DNA from: a virus
IMG/VR virus record: IMGVR_UViG_3300045996_000150
Location: 1 to 20,190 of that record
Strand: one strand, 5' to 3'
DNA: 20,190 nt
In this document: positions 6,368 through 15,243 of the stretch, one piece after another
How positions within the stretch are numbered: position 1 is the stretch's first letter
Layout: every line of letters starts with the position of its first letter
Translations under genes and position numbers: made by a program
Notes under the pieces: model-generated
Database searches by the model: none
The model's input: only the letters and a program-made list of their open reading frames with translations
What the model was told of the DNA's origin: nothing

Positions 6368-8483
6368 TCGTTCGCTTGGGTCTTTGACTCTCGACCTCAT
6401 CCTGAAATACGGCGGATTTGAGCAGGGCATGGATCGTGCTGCCCGCACCGCTGACAAGCGGATGAAGGAGATCGAGGCTCGCGCGCTGAAGTTCGGCAAG
6501 TTCCTCGGCGGCGCTCTCGCTGCGGGCGCAACTGCTGCCGTTGCAGGGCTTGTTGCGGTAACCAAGCAGGCTATCGACGCGGCAGACCGTCTTAACGACA
6601 TATCCCAGAGGCTGGGCGTCAGCACAGAAGCTCTGTCCGCGTGGGGGTACGCAGCCCAGCAATCTGGCACTGACCTTGAGGCGCTGAATACCTCACTGAC
6701 TCGATTCACAAAGAACGTCGCGGCTGCTGCTGATGCGGACTCTAGGCAAGGCAGGCTGTTTGAATCTCTTGGCGTTGACATCAAGGATGCCAATGGGAAT
6801 CTGCGCAGCGTTGAATCGCTTCTCCCCCAGGTCGCAGACAAGTTCAAGGAACTGAACAACGCAACCCTAGAGGCGGCTCTGGCACAAGAGCTGTTTGGGC
6901 GTTCCGGTGGCGAGCTTCTGCAATTCCTGAATCTTGGTTCCGATGGCATCGCCGAATTGACCGAGAGGGCGAGAGACCTCGGGATCATTGTCGGGCAGGA
7001 AACGGCCACGGCGGCTGACAACTTCAATGACACCCTTAACGACCTGAGCAACGTAGCAAAGGGACTTGGACTTCAGGTAGCGACTGCGTTGCTTCCGGAG
7101 CTAACGAAGCTGCTTGAGAAGCTGGTCGCAATCACAGCCGACAGCGACCGCACGCAGAAGTTCATGAACGACCTATCCACTGTTGTCAGTGGTAGCGCAA
7201 GAATATTTGAGTTTGCGGCGGGCCAGATATCGGTCATGGTCGCGCAGCTTGCTGCACTAAAGACAATTGCCGAGGGCGTAATAGGTCTCGACTGGGGTCA
7301 GATCAAGCGGGGGATAGCGGGCGGACTCGGTGCGCAGGCACAGAACAACGGGAACATTTCCCGCCTGCTATCTGGGAGTGGCGGCACCGGCTCTGCACCG
7401 ACTCACCCAGGCGTTGATTTCTCACTTGGTGCCCCACTCACGCCACAGGAGCAGTCTGCGCTAGAGCGCAGGTTGAACGGATTCCTTGCTAACCCAACTG
7501 GGGCCAAGAGCAAAAAGAGCCGCTCTGGAAAGTCCGACGCCGAGCGCGAGGCTGAGCAGCTTAAGGCCGCCTATGACCGGATGAACGAATCACTGGCGCA
7601 GCAGGTTGCGCTATTCGGTCAGGACGGGGAAGCGGCGCGGGTTCGGTACGAGATTGAGCATGGCGAACTTGTAAAGCTTTCTCAGGCCGAGAAGGACAGC
7701 TTGATTGCCAAGGCCGAAAAGCTGGACATGCTGCGCGCCGAGTCTGAAGTCCAGAAGGCTCTGGACGAGACCAACAAGCGGCGCGAGGAAGGCGCAAAAC
7801 AAGTCCTTGAGGACATCCAGACAGAGCGCGACCTCCTCGGCCAAACCATCGAGTTTCAGGACACATATATCCGGCTTAAGCGCGCTGGGGTTGAAGCCAA
7901 CTCCGCGTGGGGCCAGTCGATTGTTGAAAGCAATCACGCGCTCCATGAAGAAGCCAAGGCGATAGCCAATCAGGTCGAGCTTATGGACACGTTCCGCACA
8001 GAAGCGTCGAACGCACTGGCAGACGTTGTATCCGGCACGAAGTCCTTGAGCGATGCGTTCAAGGACATGTTCGACAACATCGCCCAGCGCATCACGCAGA
8101 TGATCGCGGATCGTTGGATAGAGCAGATGTTCGGCGAGATGGGATCGACGGGTGGCGGTACCAGCGGTGGCGGGTGGCTGGCAGCCATTGCGGGTCTGTT
8201 CGGCGGCGGCAAGGCATCGGGTGGCTGGACCTCGCCCAACACCATGTACGAGGTCAACGAGCGCGGCTTTGAGATGGCGACCGTTCGGGGCCGCGACTAC
8301 ATGCTCACCGGCTCCAACCCAGTGCATATCACGCCTAACCACCAGCTTGCAGGGATGGGGGGCGGCGTTAGCCTCAGTCAAACCTTTGTAGTTCAGGGCA
8401 CTCCTGACAATCGAACGCGCGAACAAATGGCGCGCACGTCCGGCCGTGAGGCTGCACGCGGCATAGCACGCACAGGACGCTAA
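6360..8483 (+). CDS. Tail tape measure protein
   Basis: 707 residues from a TTG start (GGAG about 9 bases upstream), overlapping the T frame by 8 bases. The N-terminus has the usual short basic helix region and then a hydrophobic stretch, LGGALAAGATAAVAGLVAV (about 49-67). Next comes the common DRLNDISQRLGVSTEALSAW segment, long Ala/Leu/Glu-rich helices including a charged run around the REAEQLKAAYDRMNES region, and a lambda gpH-like C-terminus: DMFDNIAQRITQMIADRWIE, a Gly-rich linker and YEVNERGFEMATV. Family members set tail length and line the tube; at about 0.15 nm per residue the tail would be near 105 nm. The protein starts directly after the chaperones, as in lambda. Confidence 0.93.
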   Translation: MASRSLGSLTLDLILKYGGFEQGMDRAARTADKRMKEIEARALKFGKFLGGALAAGATAAVAGLVAVTKQAIDAADRLNDISQRLGVSTEALSAWGYAAQQSGTDLEALNTSLTRFTKNVAAAADADSRQGRLFESLGVDIKDANGNLRSVESLLPQVADKFKELNNATLEAALAQELFGRSGGELLQFLNLGSDGIAELTERARDLGIIVGQETATAADNFNDTLNDLSNVAKGLGLQVATALLPELTKLLEKLVAITADSDRTQKFMNDLSTVVSGSARIFEFAAGQISVMVAQLAALKTIAEGVIGLDWGQIKRGIAGGLGAQAQNNGNISRLLSGSGGTGSAPTHPGVDFSLGAPLTPQEQSALERRLNGFLANPTGAKSKKSRSGKSDAEREAEQLKAAYDRMNESLAQQVALFGQDGEAARVRYEIEHGELVKLSQAEKDSLIAKAEKLDMLRAESEVQKALDETNKRREEGAKQVLEDIQTERDLLGQTIEFQDTYIRLKRAGVEANSAWGQSIVESNHALHEEAKAIANQVELMDTFRTEASNALADVVSGTKSLSDAFKDMFDNIAQRITQMIADRWIEQMFGEMGSTGGGTSGGGWLAAIAGLFGGGKASGGWTSPNTMYEVNERGFEMATVRGRDYMLTGSNPVHITPNHQLAGMGGGVSLSQTFVVQGTPDNRTREQMARTSGREAARGIARTGR

Positions 8484-9040
8484 TGGCTTTTATCAATCAA
8501 AGAATGTCGCGATGCGTCGCGGCAGGCTTCGTCGTGGCCGACGTTTGGCAAACGCTGATCGTGAAGCTTGCCAACGGACGTGAGCAGCGCAACGCACAAC
8601 ATCTTTTCCCTGAGTGGCGGGCTAGGGCGAACTATGCCGCCTTCACTGCGGAAGATCGACTGGAGTTGAGATCCATGTTTCTGGCCTGCCGTGGTCAGCT
8701 GCATGTGTTCCGTTTCAGGGATGAGAGTGACGGGGCAGAGTCGTACACGGCAACAAACCAACCGCTGCTGACCGTTGGTGGCGTCACCTATCTTGCCAAG
8801 GCTTACACATTCGGTAGCGAGACAGCCTACCGGCTGATTCAAGCTCCCGTTACGGCAACCCTGTCCGGCGCTGGTTCGGTGGACATGAACACTGGCGTTG
8901 TGACTGGGTCGTCTCCTGGCGACACATGGTCAGGGACGTTTGATGTGTGGGTTCGGTTCGACTCAGACGAAAACCAGATCACGGCCGAGACGCAGAGTTT
9001 CCACCGGACGGACATCGGTCTTGTCGAGGTCCGCCGATGA
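8483..9040 (+). CDS. Distal tail protein, DUF2460-like (GTA gp12 type)
   Basis: 185 residues, TAATG overlap with the tape measure. Visible family features are an early LIVKLANGREQRNAQHLFPE (25-44), where a strand is followed by a G-x-E-x-R motif, LRSMFLACRGQLHVFRFRD (62-80), matching the G-x5-F-R-F-x-D element, and a closing FDVWVRFDSD (153-162). DUF2460-like proteins form the ring linking tube to tip in gene transfer agents and many siphophages, the role of lambda gpM-like or Dit proteins. The ATGA overlap and the order DUF2460, DUF2163, NlpC/P60, tip protein are diagnostic for this module. Confidence 0.85.
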   Translation: MAFINQRMSRCVAAGFVVADVWQTLIVKLANGREQRNAQHLFPEWRARANYAAFTAEDRLELRSMFLACRGQLHVFRFRDESDGAESYTATNQPLLTVGGVTYLAKAYTFGSETAYRLIQAPVTATLSGAGSVDMNTGVVTGSSPGDTWSGTFDVWVRFDSDENQITAETQSFHRTDIGLVEVRR

Positions 9041-9939
9041 AGTCGATCCCGATTGCGCTCCAGTCGCATCTGGACGAGGACGCAACGACCCTTTGCCAGC
9101 TCACCCTAATTGAGACGAAGGACGGCACGGTCTACGGCTTCACCGATCTGGACATGGATGTTGTCTATGACGATGGCGACGGCTCGGTCACGTATCAGGC
9201 TGAGAACGGGTTTACGCCTTCGCGTATGCAGGCGTCCGCAGACCTTGCCGTGGACAACGCCGAGATCAACGGTCTTGTCATGGATACGGGAATCACTGAA
9301 GCCCAGATTCGTGCGGGCCTATTCGACTATGCCCGCGTCAAGGTCTACCGTGTCAATTACATGGACCTCACGCAAGGCCACGAGGTCATTGCCTCCGGCA
9401 CTGCGGGCGAAACGACGTTCAGCGCGAACGGTTGGAAAACCGAGTTCCGCAGTCTGACGCAGCAGCTAAAGCAACCTATCAGCAAGCTGTATTCGCTGAC
9501 GTGTCGAGTTGCGTTTGGCTCGGCCCAGTGCGGCAAGTCCTTTACGTGGGTGTCCGGAACCGTAACGGATGTTGGGGCTAACCCAAAACGTCAGTTCACC
9601 GACACCGCGCTAACTGAAGGCGAAGACTATTTCAAAGACGGCGTAGTTGAGTGGCTAACCGGAAACAATGCAGAAGCACAGATGGAGGTTGACGAATACC
9701 TTCATTCCAGCTCCAACTCGCCCACGTTCGCCCTCGCGCTTCCCATGCCCTATGCCATCCAAGTCGGCGATACCTACCGCGTGCGAAAGGATTGCAGCAA
9801 GGAATGGGGCGATGCGGATAACGGCTGCCTGTTCCATTGGGCCGCAGATCGCGCGCTGCATTTTCGCGGTGAGCCACACATCCCCATCGCCGATGGTGGC
9901 CAGAACATGGTCCCCGGCGCAATGATCGACAGGGCGTAA
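9037..9939 (+). CDS. Tail tip hub protein, DUF2163/phage_BR0599-like, with four cysteines
   Basis: ATG 9037 is chosen for the ATGA overlap; an earlier in-frame ATG would sit inside the previous gene. 300 residues. The N-terminal part (TTLCQLTLIETKDGTVYGFT, DLDMDVVYDDG, then SADLAVDNAEINGLV) is the DUF2163 domain; the C-terminal part (VRKDCSKEWGDADNGC, then GEPHIP) is the phage_BR0599 domain. Besides Cys20, four cysteines are placed as C156-x8-C165 and C253-x10-C264. Lambda gpL, its functional counterpart, holds a [4Fe-4S] cluster with a similar two-pair arrangement, so a cluster is inferred here. It acts as the baseplate hub below the distal tail ring. Confidence 0.85.
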   Translation: MKSIPIALQSHLDEDATTLCQLTLIETKDGTVYGFTDLDMDVVYDDGDGSVTYQAENGFTPSRMQASADLAVDNAEINGLVMDTGITEAQIRAGLFDYARVKVYRVNYMDLTQGHEVIASGTAGETTFSANGWKTEFRSLTQQLKQPISKLYSLTCRVAFGSAQCGKSFTWVSGTVTDVGANPKRQFTDTALTEGEDYFKDGVVEWLTGNNAEAQMEVDEYLHSSSNSPTFALALPMPYAIQVGDTYRVRKDCSKEWGDADNGCLFHWAADRALHFRGEPHIPIADGGQNMVPGAMIDRA

Positions 9940-10419
9940 ATGACCGACTGCGCACATTGCCGCAAGCAAGCGGCACGGGCAGCTATTGCCCCGGAAAACG
10001 CGCCCGCCGTCGTTCGCCTCGATCTTGCCGCACGCAAGTACCTCGGCGTTCCGTTCTTGCATCAGGGCCGCAACCCTGCGGTTGGGATCGACTGCGTTGG
10101 TCTGGGGCAACTCGCCGCACGCGATTGCGGACTCACAACTCCCGACTGGGCCGACTACGGCCGCAACCCTGCGAACGGAATGCTGGAGGCGCGGCTGCGC
10201 GCCATCTTCGGCGCTCCGGTCTGCTGCGCCTCTCCCGGTTGTGTCGTGTCCATCGACTTCCGTGGACAGACCCGACACGTCGCCATCGTTGGCGAACATC
10301 CGCACGGCCTCTCCCTGATTCACACCGCATCGAACGTCGGCCGCGTGGTTGAACACGCGCTCACCGAGACCTGGCGCAAGCGCATCACCGGCATCTATCG
10401 CGTGGAGGCATCCGCATGA
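9940..10419 (+). CDS. NlpC/P60 tail tip peptidase (lambda gpK/GTA gp14 type)
   Basis: 159 residues. NlpC/P60 catalytic landmarks are present: HQGRNPAVGIDCVGL with nucleophile Cys52, RHVAIVGE with His113, and LSLIHTASNVGRVVEH with His128 as the likely third residue. Such proteins are carried in the tail tip and cut peptidoglycan cross-links or process tip components during DNA entry. The N-terminus has an extra MTDCAHCRKQAAR segment with a C-x2-C pair that is not part of the fold and may bind metal or be fortuitous. It starts 1 base after the hub gene stop and ends in an ATGA overlap with the large tip gene. Confidence 0.88.
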   Translation: MTDCAHCRKQAARAAIAPENAPAVVRLDLAARKYLGVPFLHQGRNPAVGIDCVGLGQLAARDCGLTTPDWADYGRNPANGMLEARLRAIFGAPVCCASPGCVVSIDFRGQTRHVAIVGEHPHGLSLIHTASNVGRVVEHALTETWRKRITGIYRVEASA

Positions 10420-13400
10420 GCGGGTCCACGATAGGCGGTGCCATTGGCTTTGTCGTTGGCTCGTTCTTTGGCATGGGCCAAGTCGGCTGGATGGTTGGTT
10501 CCGCCATCGGCGGATACATTGATCCAGAGAAGATTGAGGGTCCGCGTCTTTCTGACGCCCGCACTCAAACATCCCGCGACGGCGTTGCCATTCCATTCGG
10601 TTGGGGCACGTTCCCGCTCGCCGGAAACATCATCTGGCAGCAGCCGACTGTTACCGAACACAAGAACACCGAGACGCAAGGCAAGGGCGGGCCAGAGGTC
10701 ACGACCTTCACCTACACGCGAAGCTATGCGGTCGGTCTGTGCGAGGGCCCGATTACCGGCATCTTGCAAATCAAGCGCAACGGAAAGCTGGTCTACGACG
10801 CTCGCGACGATGCAACGCTTGAGGCGGAATATCAGGAATCGCTAGGCCCACTGTCCACTGTGGGCGATTGGTTTGACCGCATTCGCCTGCAACGGGCGAT
10901 GAACACGCGCTTCATGAACAACTGCGAGGTCTATCTCGGCGACGAGACACAGACGCCCGATCCGACGATTGAGTCTTACGAAGGCGTTGGCAACGTGCCT
11001 GCGTATCGTGGACTTGCTTACATCGTGGTCACCGATGACGACGTGACCGACTTGCAGGGTGCGATTCCTCAGCTTGAGTTTGTCATTGCCGCGTGCGGTA
11101 CGACTTCAACATCGACTAGCGGCGACGGCGCGGTATCCATGCTGGCGGTGGGCCAGTCGCGTGACGTGCCTGAAGCCGATCCGTGCTGGGCAACACTGGA
11201 CTCACTCAATCCGCCATCGTTCGTTGGCATCCCCCGATCCACTGGGGCCAATCTGGATACCAACCCCAGCCCCGCGTGCTGGAACGGCGTGTATTCGATC
11301 ATCCAATTGAACGATGGGGTCGGCCGCTATTCCATCGACAACATGCAAACGTGGGTCACCTCTTCGTCGCCAGCGGGATTCAATACACATACAGCCGGGC
11401 CTGCCGGATTCGTTGGTCACGCTGGCGGATCGACCAATAAGCTATACAAGGCCCCAGTCGGAGTACCCGCCGAATACACGGAGATTCCAGGCGCTCCGGA
11501 GGCAACGGCCAATATTCGCTACACCGGCAGCATGTACACGCTGTACGGGTACCTCGGCGACGGAATCATTCGCACTTGGACCTCCACAGACCTAGTTGAG
11601 TGGACCAACCGCTACGTCTCAACAGTTGGGGCCGGCTATTACGAGATCCACGACATCATCGAGTTTGGCGGCAGCATCTATGTCGCTGGGCGATGGTTTG
11701 ATGGATCAATAAGTCGATACCAGTTCCGTCGCTCTGACGACGGCGGGTATACGTTCCCGACGCTGCTCCTTGAGGACAACATCCACATTCCATATCACTT
11801 GGAATCTGGTAACGGAATCCTCGGGTGCATGACGAAAGACGGTTATGCCTATACCAGCGCCGACAATTTCGCCACGCCGGTTGACACCGGATTGGATGAC
11901 ACATACTCAAGCCGAAACCGAGCGCTTGAGTATGTGGGGGGCTACTTCTACGTCTTAGGCGCGTTGGCCGGCAACCTCTACTACGCCACCGCTTCCGATG
12001 ACATGCAGTCGTGGTCGTCCATCGTGGACACCGGACTCGCAAGTGTCGAAGCATTGGTTGGCCCCGAGGGCGGATTCGTTGGGGAACCACTGCCTGACGC
12101 TCCGGGTTGGTACGTAGACCAGCAGGGCATTGTTACCGGCCCCGGAGGAACGGTTGTCACGCCGTGCGAAGGCGTTGCCCTGTCCACCATCGTTGGAGAA
12201 ATCTGCGAGATGGAGGGCCTAACGTCTGATGAGTACGACGTTTCGCAACTGGAGGACATCTTTGTTCCGGGCTTCCGCGTAGCCAACGAGGGCGACGCAG
12301 CCAGCGCCATTGCAGCCCTTATGCCAGCCTACTTCTTCGATGTGGGCGAGTGGGACGGCAAGGTTCGCTTCATCCTTCGCGGCGGCGATTCCAGCTTTGC
12401 GATCAACGGGGATGATCTCGTTGAACGAGATGGCGATGCGTTTGAGCGCGAGCGGATGCAGGAGGCGGAACTCCTGCGCCGTGTCACGGTGGGCTACATC
12501 GACCCTGCCGCTGCCTACGGCCCGACAACCCAGAAGTGGGAGCGCCGCGCTGGGACCGTGCAGGCGAAGGGCGAAGCGTCGATGGAGCTTCCGCTGACGC
12601 TTGATGCGGACAGTGCAGCGACCATTGCGAAGAAGCGCGGACTGACGGCGTGGGGCGAGCCGGAGAAACAGAAGTTCTCGCTGCCTTACCGGCTGGCCGC
12701 GCTCACGCCAACAGACGTTGGCACTTACACGGACGACGACGGCGAGATTCACACCCTCCGCCTGATGCAGGCCGAGGACGATTCCGGCATCCGCTACATG
12801 GAAGCCGCGACCAACTCGGCAGAAGCCTACGGCGCAACGGCGACGGGCGTATCACCAAAGCCGCCTGCGTTGTCCGGCGTAAACCTGCTAGGCCCGACGA
12901 AGCTGGCCGTAATGGACCTGCCAATATGGCGCAGCACCGACGCTGACGACCTCGGCCTGTACGTCGCCGCATCGGGATACTTCGGAGCGTGGCAGGGGAC
13001 GCAGATTGACGTTTCCACGGACGAGGGCGTGAGCTACGTCAGCGCGGCAACGATCACGGCGGCGGCAACGATTGGCTACACGACCACCGCACTTACTGCG
13101 TGGGAGAGCAGCGAGACGCCAGAGGAACAGGAGGTCACGGTCTACCTGCCGGACGCTCCGGCATCGGTCGATTACGCGACGTTGCTCCGATACAACAACC
13201 GGGCAGCGGTGCAGCTCGATTCTGGCGCGTGGGAAATTCTCCAGTACCAAACCGTTACGGCGCTGGGCGACGATCTCTACACGCTCTCCGGACTCCTTCG
13301 TGGCCGATACAGCACCACGCCTGGAGTTGTGTCCGCCAACTCGACCTTCGTCCTGCTTAACGCTGCGGTGCAGTTCGTCCGCACAGAGCGTGACTACCTC

Positions 13401-13778
13401 GATACCACGCTAACGGTTCGTGCCACGACGTTGGGCACCAGCTCCGACTCTGCCGTGCCGGTCGAGTACGACTTCAGCGAAGGCGCGTCTCAGACCGAAT
13501 GGCCTGTCCACAACGTGGAAGCAGAGCGCGACGGCTCAGACAACGTGACCGTGACGTGGGTCGGCCGCGCGCGACTCGGCACGGAAACCAGCCCGTACCA
13601 ATCGACGCACTTCACCGGCTACCGCGTGACGTTTGACGACGGCGTGACCGAAGAGAGCTTCGACACGACGGACACGACTTACACCCTCGCCAGTGCGGCC
13701 GACCCAATCACCGTCACCGTCGCGCCCCTTAACGACATCACGGGCGCAGGCCCGGCCAGTGCAGGAATCACCGTCTAA
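10416..13778 (+). CDS. Central tail tip/host-specificity protein with inserted beta-propeller-like domain
   Basis: 1120 residues. Residues 1-45 are a Gly/Ala-rich hydrophobic segment; SDARTQTSRDGVAIPFGWGT and TYTRSYAVGLCEGPITGI are the classic opening of GTA gp15/lambda J-like proteins. The conserved core resumes at PCEGVALSTIVGEICEMEGL (583 onward), then WDGKVRFILRGG, the long ERMQEAELLRRVTVGYIDP region and LLRGRYST. Residues 1030-1119 look like a fibronectin type III domain (VTVTW, then YRVTFDDG). Between about 235 and 580 lies a domain absent from minimal relatives. It has five Asp-box-like turns (SIDNMQTW 306-313, TSTDLVEW 389-396, SDDGGYTF 440-447, TSADNF 480-485, ASDDMQSW 526-533) spaced 42-84 residues apart, suggesting a 6-7-bladed propeller. 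Likely role: central spike and receptor contact. Confidence 0.85.
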   Translation: MSGSTIGGAIGFVVGSFFGMGQVGWMVGSAIGGYIDPEKIEGPRLSDARTQTSRDGVAIPFGWGTFPLAGNIIWQQPTVTEHKNTETQGKGGPEVTTFTYTRSYAVGLCEGPITGILQIKRNGKLVYDARDDATLEAEYQESLGPLSTVGDWFDRIRLQRAMNTRFMNNCEVYLGDETQTPDPTIESYEGVGNVPAYRGLAYIVVTDDDVTDLQGAIPQLEFVIAACGTTSTSTSGDGAVSMLAVGQSRDVPEADPCWATLDSLNPPSFVGIPRSTGANLDTNPSPACWNGVYSIIQLNDGVGRYSIDNMQTWVTSSSPAGFNTHTAGPAGFVGHAGGSTNKLYKAPVGVPAEYTEIPGAPEATANIRYTGSMYTLYGYLGDGIIRTWTSTDLVEWTNRYVSTVGAGYYEIHDIIEFGGSIYVAGRWFDGSISRYQFRRSDDGGYTFPTLLLEDNIHIPYHLESGNGILGCMTKDGYAYTSADNFATPVDTGLDDTYSSRNRALEYVGGYFYVLGALAGNLYYATASDDMQSWSSIVDTGLASVEALVGPEGGFVGEPLPDAPGWYVDQQGIVTGPGGTVVTPCEGVALSTIVGEICEMEGLTSDEYDVSQLEDIFVPGFRVANEGDAASAIAALMPAYFFDVGEWDGKVRFILRGGDSSFAINGDDLVERDGDAFERERMQEAELLRRVTVGYIDPAAAYGPTTQKWERRAGTVQAKGEASMELPLTLDADSAATIAKKRGLTAWGEPEKQKFSLPYRLAALTPTDVGTYTDDDGEIHTLRLMQAEDDSGIRYMEAATNSAEAYGATATGVSPKPPALSGVNLLGPTKLAVMDLPIWRSTDADDLGLYVAASGYFGAWQGTQIDVSTDEGVSYVSAATITAAATIGYTTTALTAWESSETPEEQEVTVYLPDAPASVDYATLLRYNNRAAVQLDSGAWEILQYQTVTALGDDLYTLSGLLRGRYSTTPGVVSANSTFVLLNAAVQFVRTERDYLDTTLTVRATTLGTSSDSAVPVEYDFSEGASQTEWPVHNVEAERDGSDNVTVTWVGRARLGTETSPYQSTHFTGYRVTFDDGVTEESFDTTDTTYTLASAADPITVTVAPLNDITGAGPASAGITV

Positions 13779-15226
13779 TGGCAACTACGAACCTCGCTCT
13801 GACCGAGATGCCAAGCAATAGCTTGCAACCCTCGGTTCCGTTCAATGCAGATATTCTGAAGATCGATGCTGCGATAGCCGGGACGCTCACGATTGAGTTT
13901 TCTAGCGACGCCAACCTGACGCTGACCGAAGCGCAATACCAGCAGAGCGCGCTGGTCTTTACCGACTCGCCCTCCACGCTGACGGCGGGGCGGGATGTGG
14001 TATTCCCCGACCACTTCCCTCTGATGTACGTAAAGAACAGCACGGCTCAAACGCTTACGCTGAAGAAGTCAGGGCAGTCAGGCGTCACTGTGCTTGCGGG
14101 CGCGGAGGCCATCGTCGGCTCCGGCGCATCCGATGTGGTTAAGGTGTCGGGCGGCGGCACCGCATCACAAATTTCTATCGTTGATGCCGGAGCGTACTTC
14201 ACCGGAACAGACGTGGAAGCCGCTTTGCAGGAACTGGGGGCGGGCGGTGGTGGCGGCGGCGGACTGACACATTTCACAGAGGCCGCCAACAGTTCAGCGC
14301 CCAACGGAACTGTTCCTGTTGTCTCCCTAGCCGCGACCAACGCAGCAACCAACGTGGACGTGGCACTTGCCCCCAAAGGAACGGGGGGGCTGGCCGCGCA
14401 TATCGCGGACAGCGCCAGTACGGGGGGCAACAAGCGAGGCGCTAGTGCGGTGGACTGGCAAACGGTTCGCTCCGTAGCGTCACAGGCAGCTACCGGTTCG
14501 CAGTCGGTCATCGGTGGAGGCTCTGCCAATACGGCATCCTTCGCCAACTCTACTGTTGCTGGCGGGATCAGCAACACCGCATCGGCTGCATACGCCACCG
14601 TTACCGGCGGAAACAGCAACACCGCATCCGGTCAGTACTCAACCGCAGGCGGGCGTAGCAATGTGGCGTCTGGAGCGCAGTCAACCGCGTTCGGCCACAC
14701 CAATACGGCATCTGTAGCCTCAGCTACAGCTTTTGGACAGAACGGTACGGCTAACGGAATAACATCCTTTGTGATGGGCACGGCGGGGAATGCCCGGAGC
14801 ATTGCCAATTCCCGAGTTCTCGGCTCCGGCACGGGGCGGCAGGAAACGTGCGTTGTTCTCTACAAGAACACCACGGATGCCACGCCCACTGTCTTAATTT
14901 CTGACGGAGGCGCTGCATCAGCAACAAACCAATACGCGCTTTCGTCCGGCATGGCGTCCTGCCTGAACATCATGATCGTCGCGAGGCAGACCGCAGGCAC
15001 CGGAACTGGCGCGGTTCACGCTTGGCAAGCGTTTGCGCTCATAAAGAACATCAGCGGCACGACTTCGCTAGAGGCGGCGGTAACGCCGACCACTGTGGCG
15101 GGGTCCACTTCATGGACGGTCGCGGTCACGGCCGACAGCACCAACGACACGCTGGTCATCACGGTTACCGGAGAGGCGAGCAAGACGATACAGTGGACCG
15201 CCCGAATCGTCGGGGTAGACGCCTAA
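13778..15226 (+). CDS. Tail fibre/receptor-binding protein with YadA-like head repeats
   Basis: 482 residues, TAATG overlap with the tip gene. Residues 1-125 are a beta-rich attachment domain. DAGAYFTGTDVEAALQELGA (136-155) is a common fibre trimerisation motif and runs into a nine-residue Gly-rich linker (154-162). WQTVRSVASQAATGSQSVIG leads into five to six repeats of 14-15 residues, each with an N-T-A-S core (251-254, 266-269, 281-284, NVAS 295-298, 309-312). This is the left-handed beta-roll style of YadA and Hia heads, which is trimeric. The C-terminal 150 residues (CVVLYKNTTDATPTVLISDG to TIQWTARIVGVDA) form a beta domain of the sort seen at phage fibre tips. Receptor unknown. Confidence 0.8.
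   Translation: MATTNLALTEMPSNSLQPSVPFNADILKIDAAIAGTLTIEFSSDANLTLTEAQYQQSALVFTDSPSTLTAGRDVVFPDHFPLMYVKNSTAQTLTLKKSGQSGVTVLAGAEAIVGSGASDVVKVSGGGTASQISIVDAGAYFTGTDVEAALQELGAGGGGGGGLTHFTEAANSSAPNGTVPVVSLAATNAATNVDVALAPKGTGGLAAHIADSASTGGNKRGASAVDWQTVRSVASQAATGSQSVIGGGSANTASFANSTVAGGISNTASAAYATVTGGNSNTASGQYSTAGGRSNVASGAQSTAFGHTNTASVASATAFGQNGTANGITSFVMGTAGNARSIANSRVLGSGTGRQETCVVLYKNTTDATPTVLISDGGAASATNQYALSSGMASCLNIMIVARQTAGTGTGAVHAWQAFALIKNISGTTSLEAAVTPTTVAGSTSWTVAVTADSTNDTLVITVTGEASKTIQWTARIVGVDA
14500..14758 (+). repeat. In-gene tandem repeat, period 42-45 bases (YadA-like units)
   Basis: Degenerate direct repeats encode the N-T-A-S units of the fibre. Core words such as AACACCGCATC and AATACGGCATC recur every 42-45 bases, always in frame. 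Units have already diverged, so copy number changes by slippage are possible but not evident. Confidence 0.75.
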
Positions 15227-15243
15227 ACGCGGAGGGATAGTTC

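Noticed and set aside
6089-7051. 320-codon open frame on the - strand opposite the chaperone T part and tape measure
   Set aside because: It is antisense to well-supported + strand genes, its product is Ser/Arg/Ala-rich with no fold-like pattern, and high GC makes such shadows common.
9655-10596. 313-codon - strand frame opposite the hub, peptidase and tip genes
   Set aside because: Antisense to three genes with clear family motifs; composition (many Arg, Cys, Trp) is that of a shadow frame.
11110-12160. Sialidase enzyme domain in the tip protein
   Set aside because: Asp-box-like turns are seen, but I cannot identify the Arg triad, Tyr/Glu pair or other catalytic residues, so only a propeller-like shape is suggested.
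14047-14622. 191-codon - strand frame opposite the fibre gene
   Set aside because: Pro/Ala-rich mirror of the Gly/Ser/Thr-rich fibre repeats; no ribosome site and no operon context.
14500-14758. CRISPR-like array
   Set aside because: The 42-45-base periodicity is in frame, units diverge, and the repeats encode YadA-like protein units.
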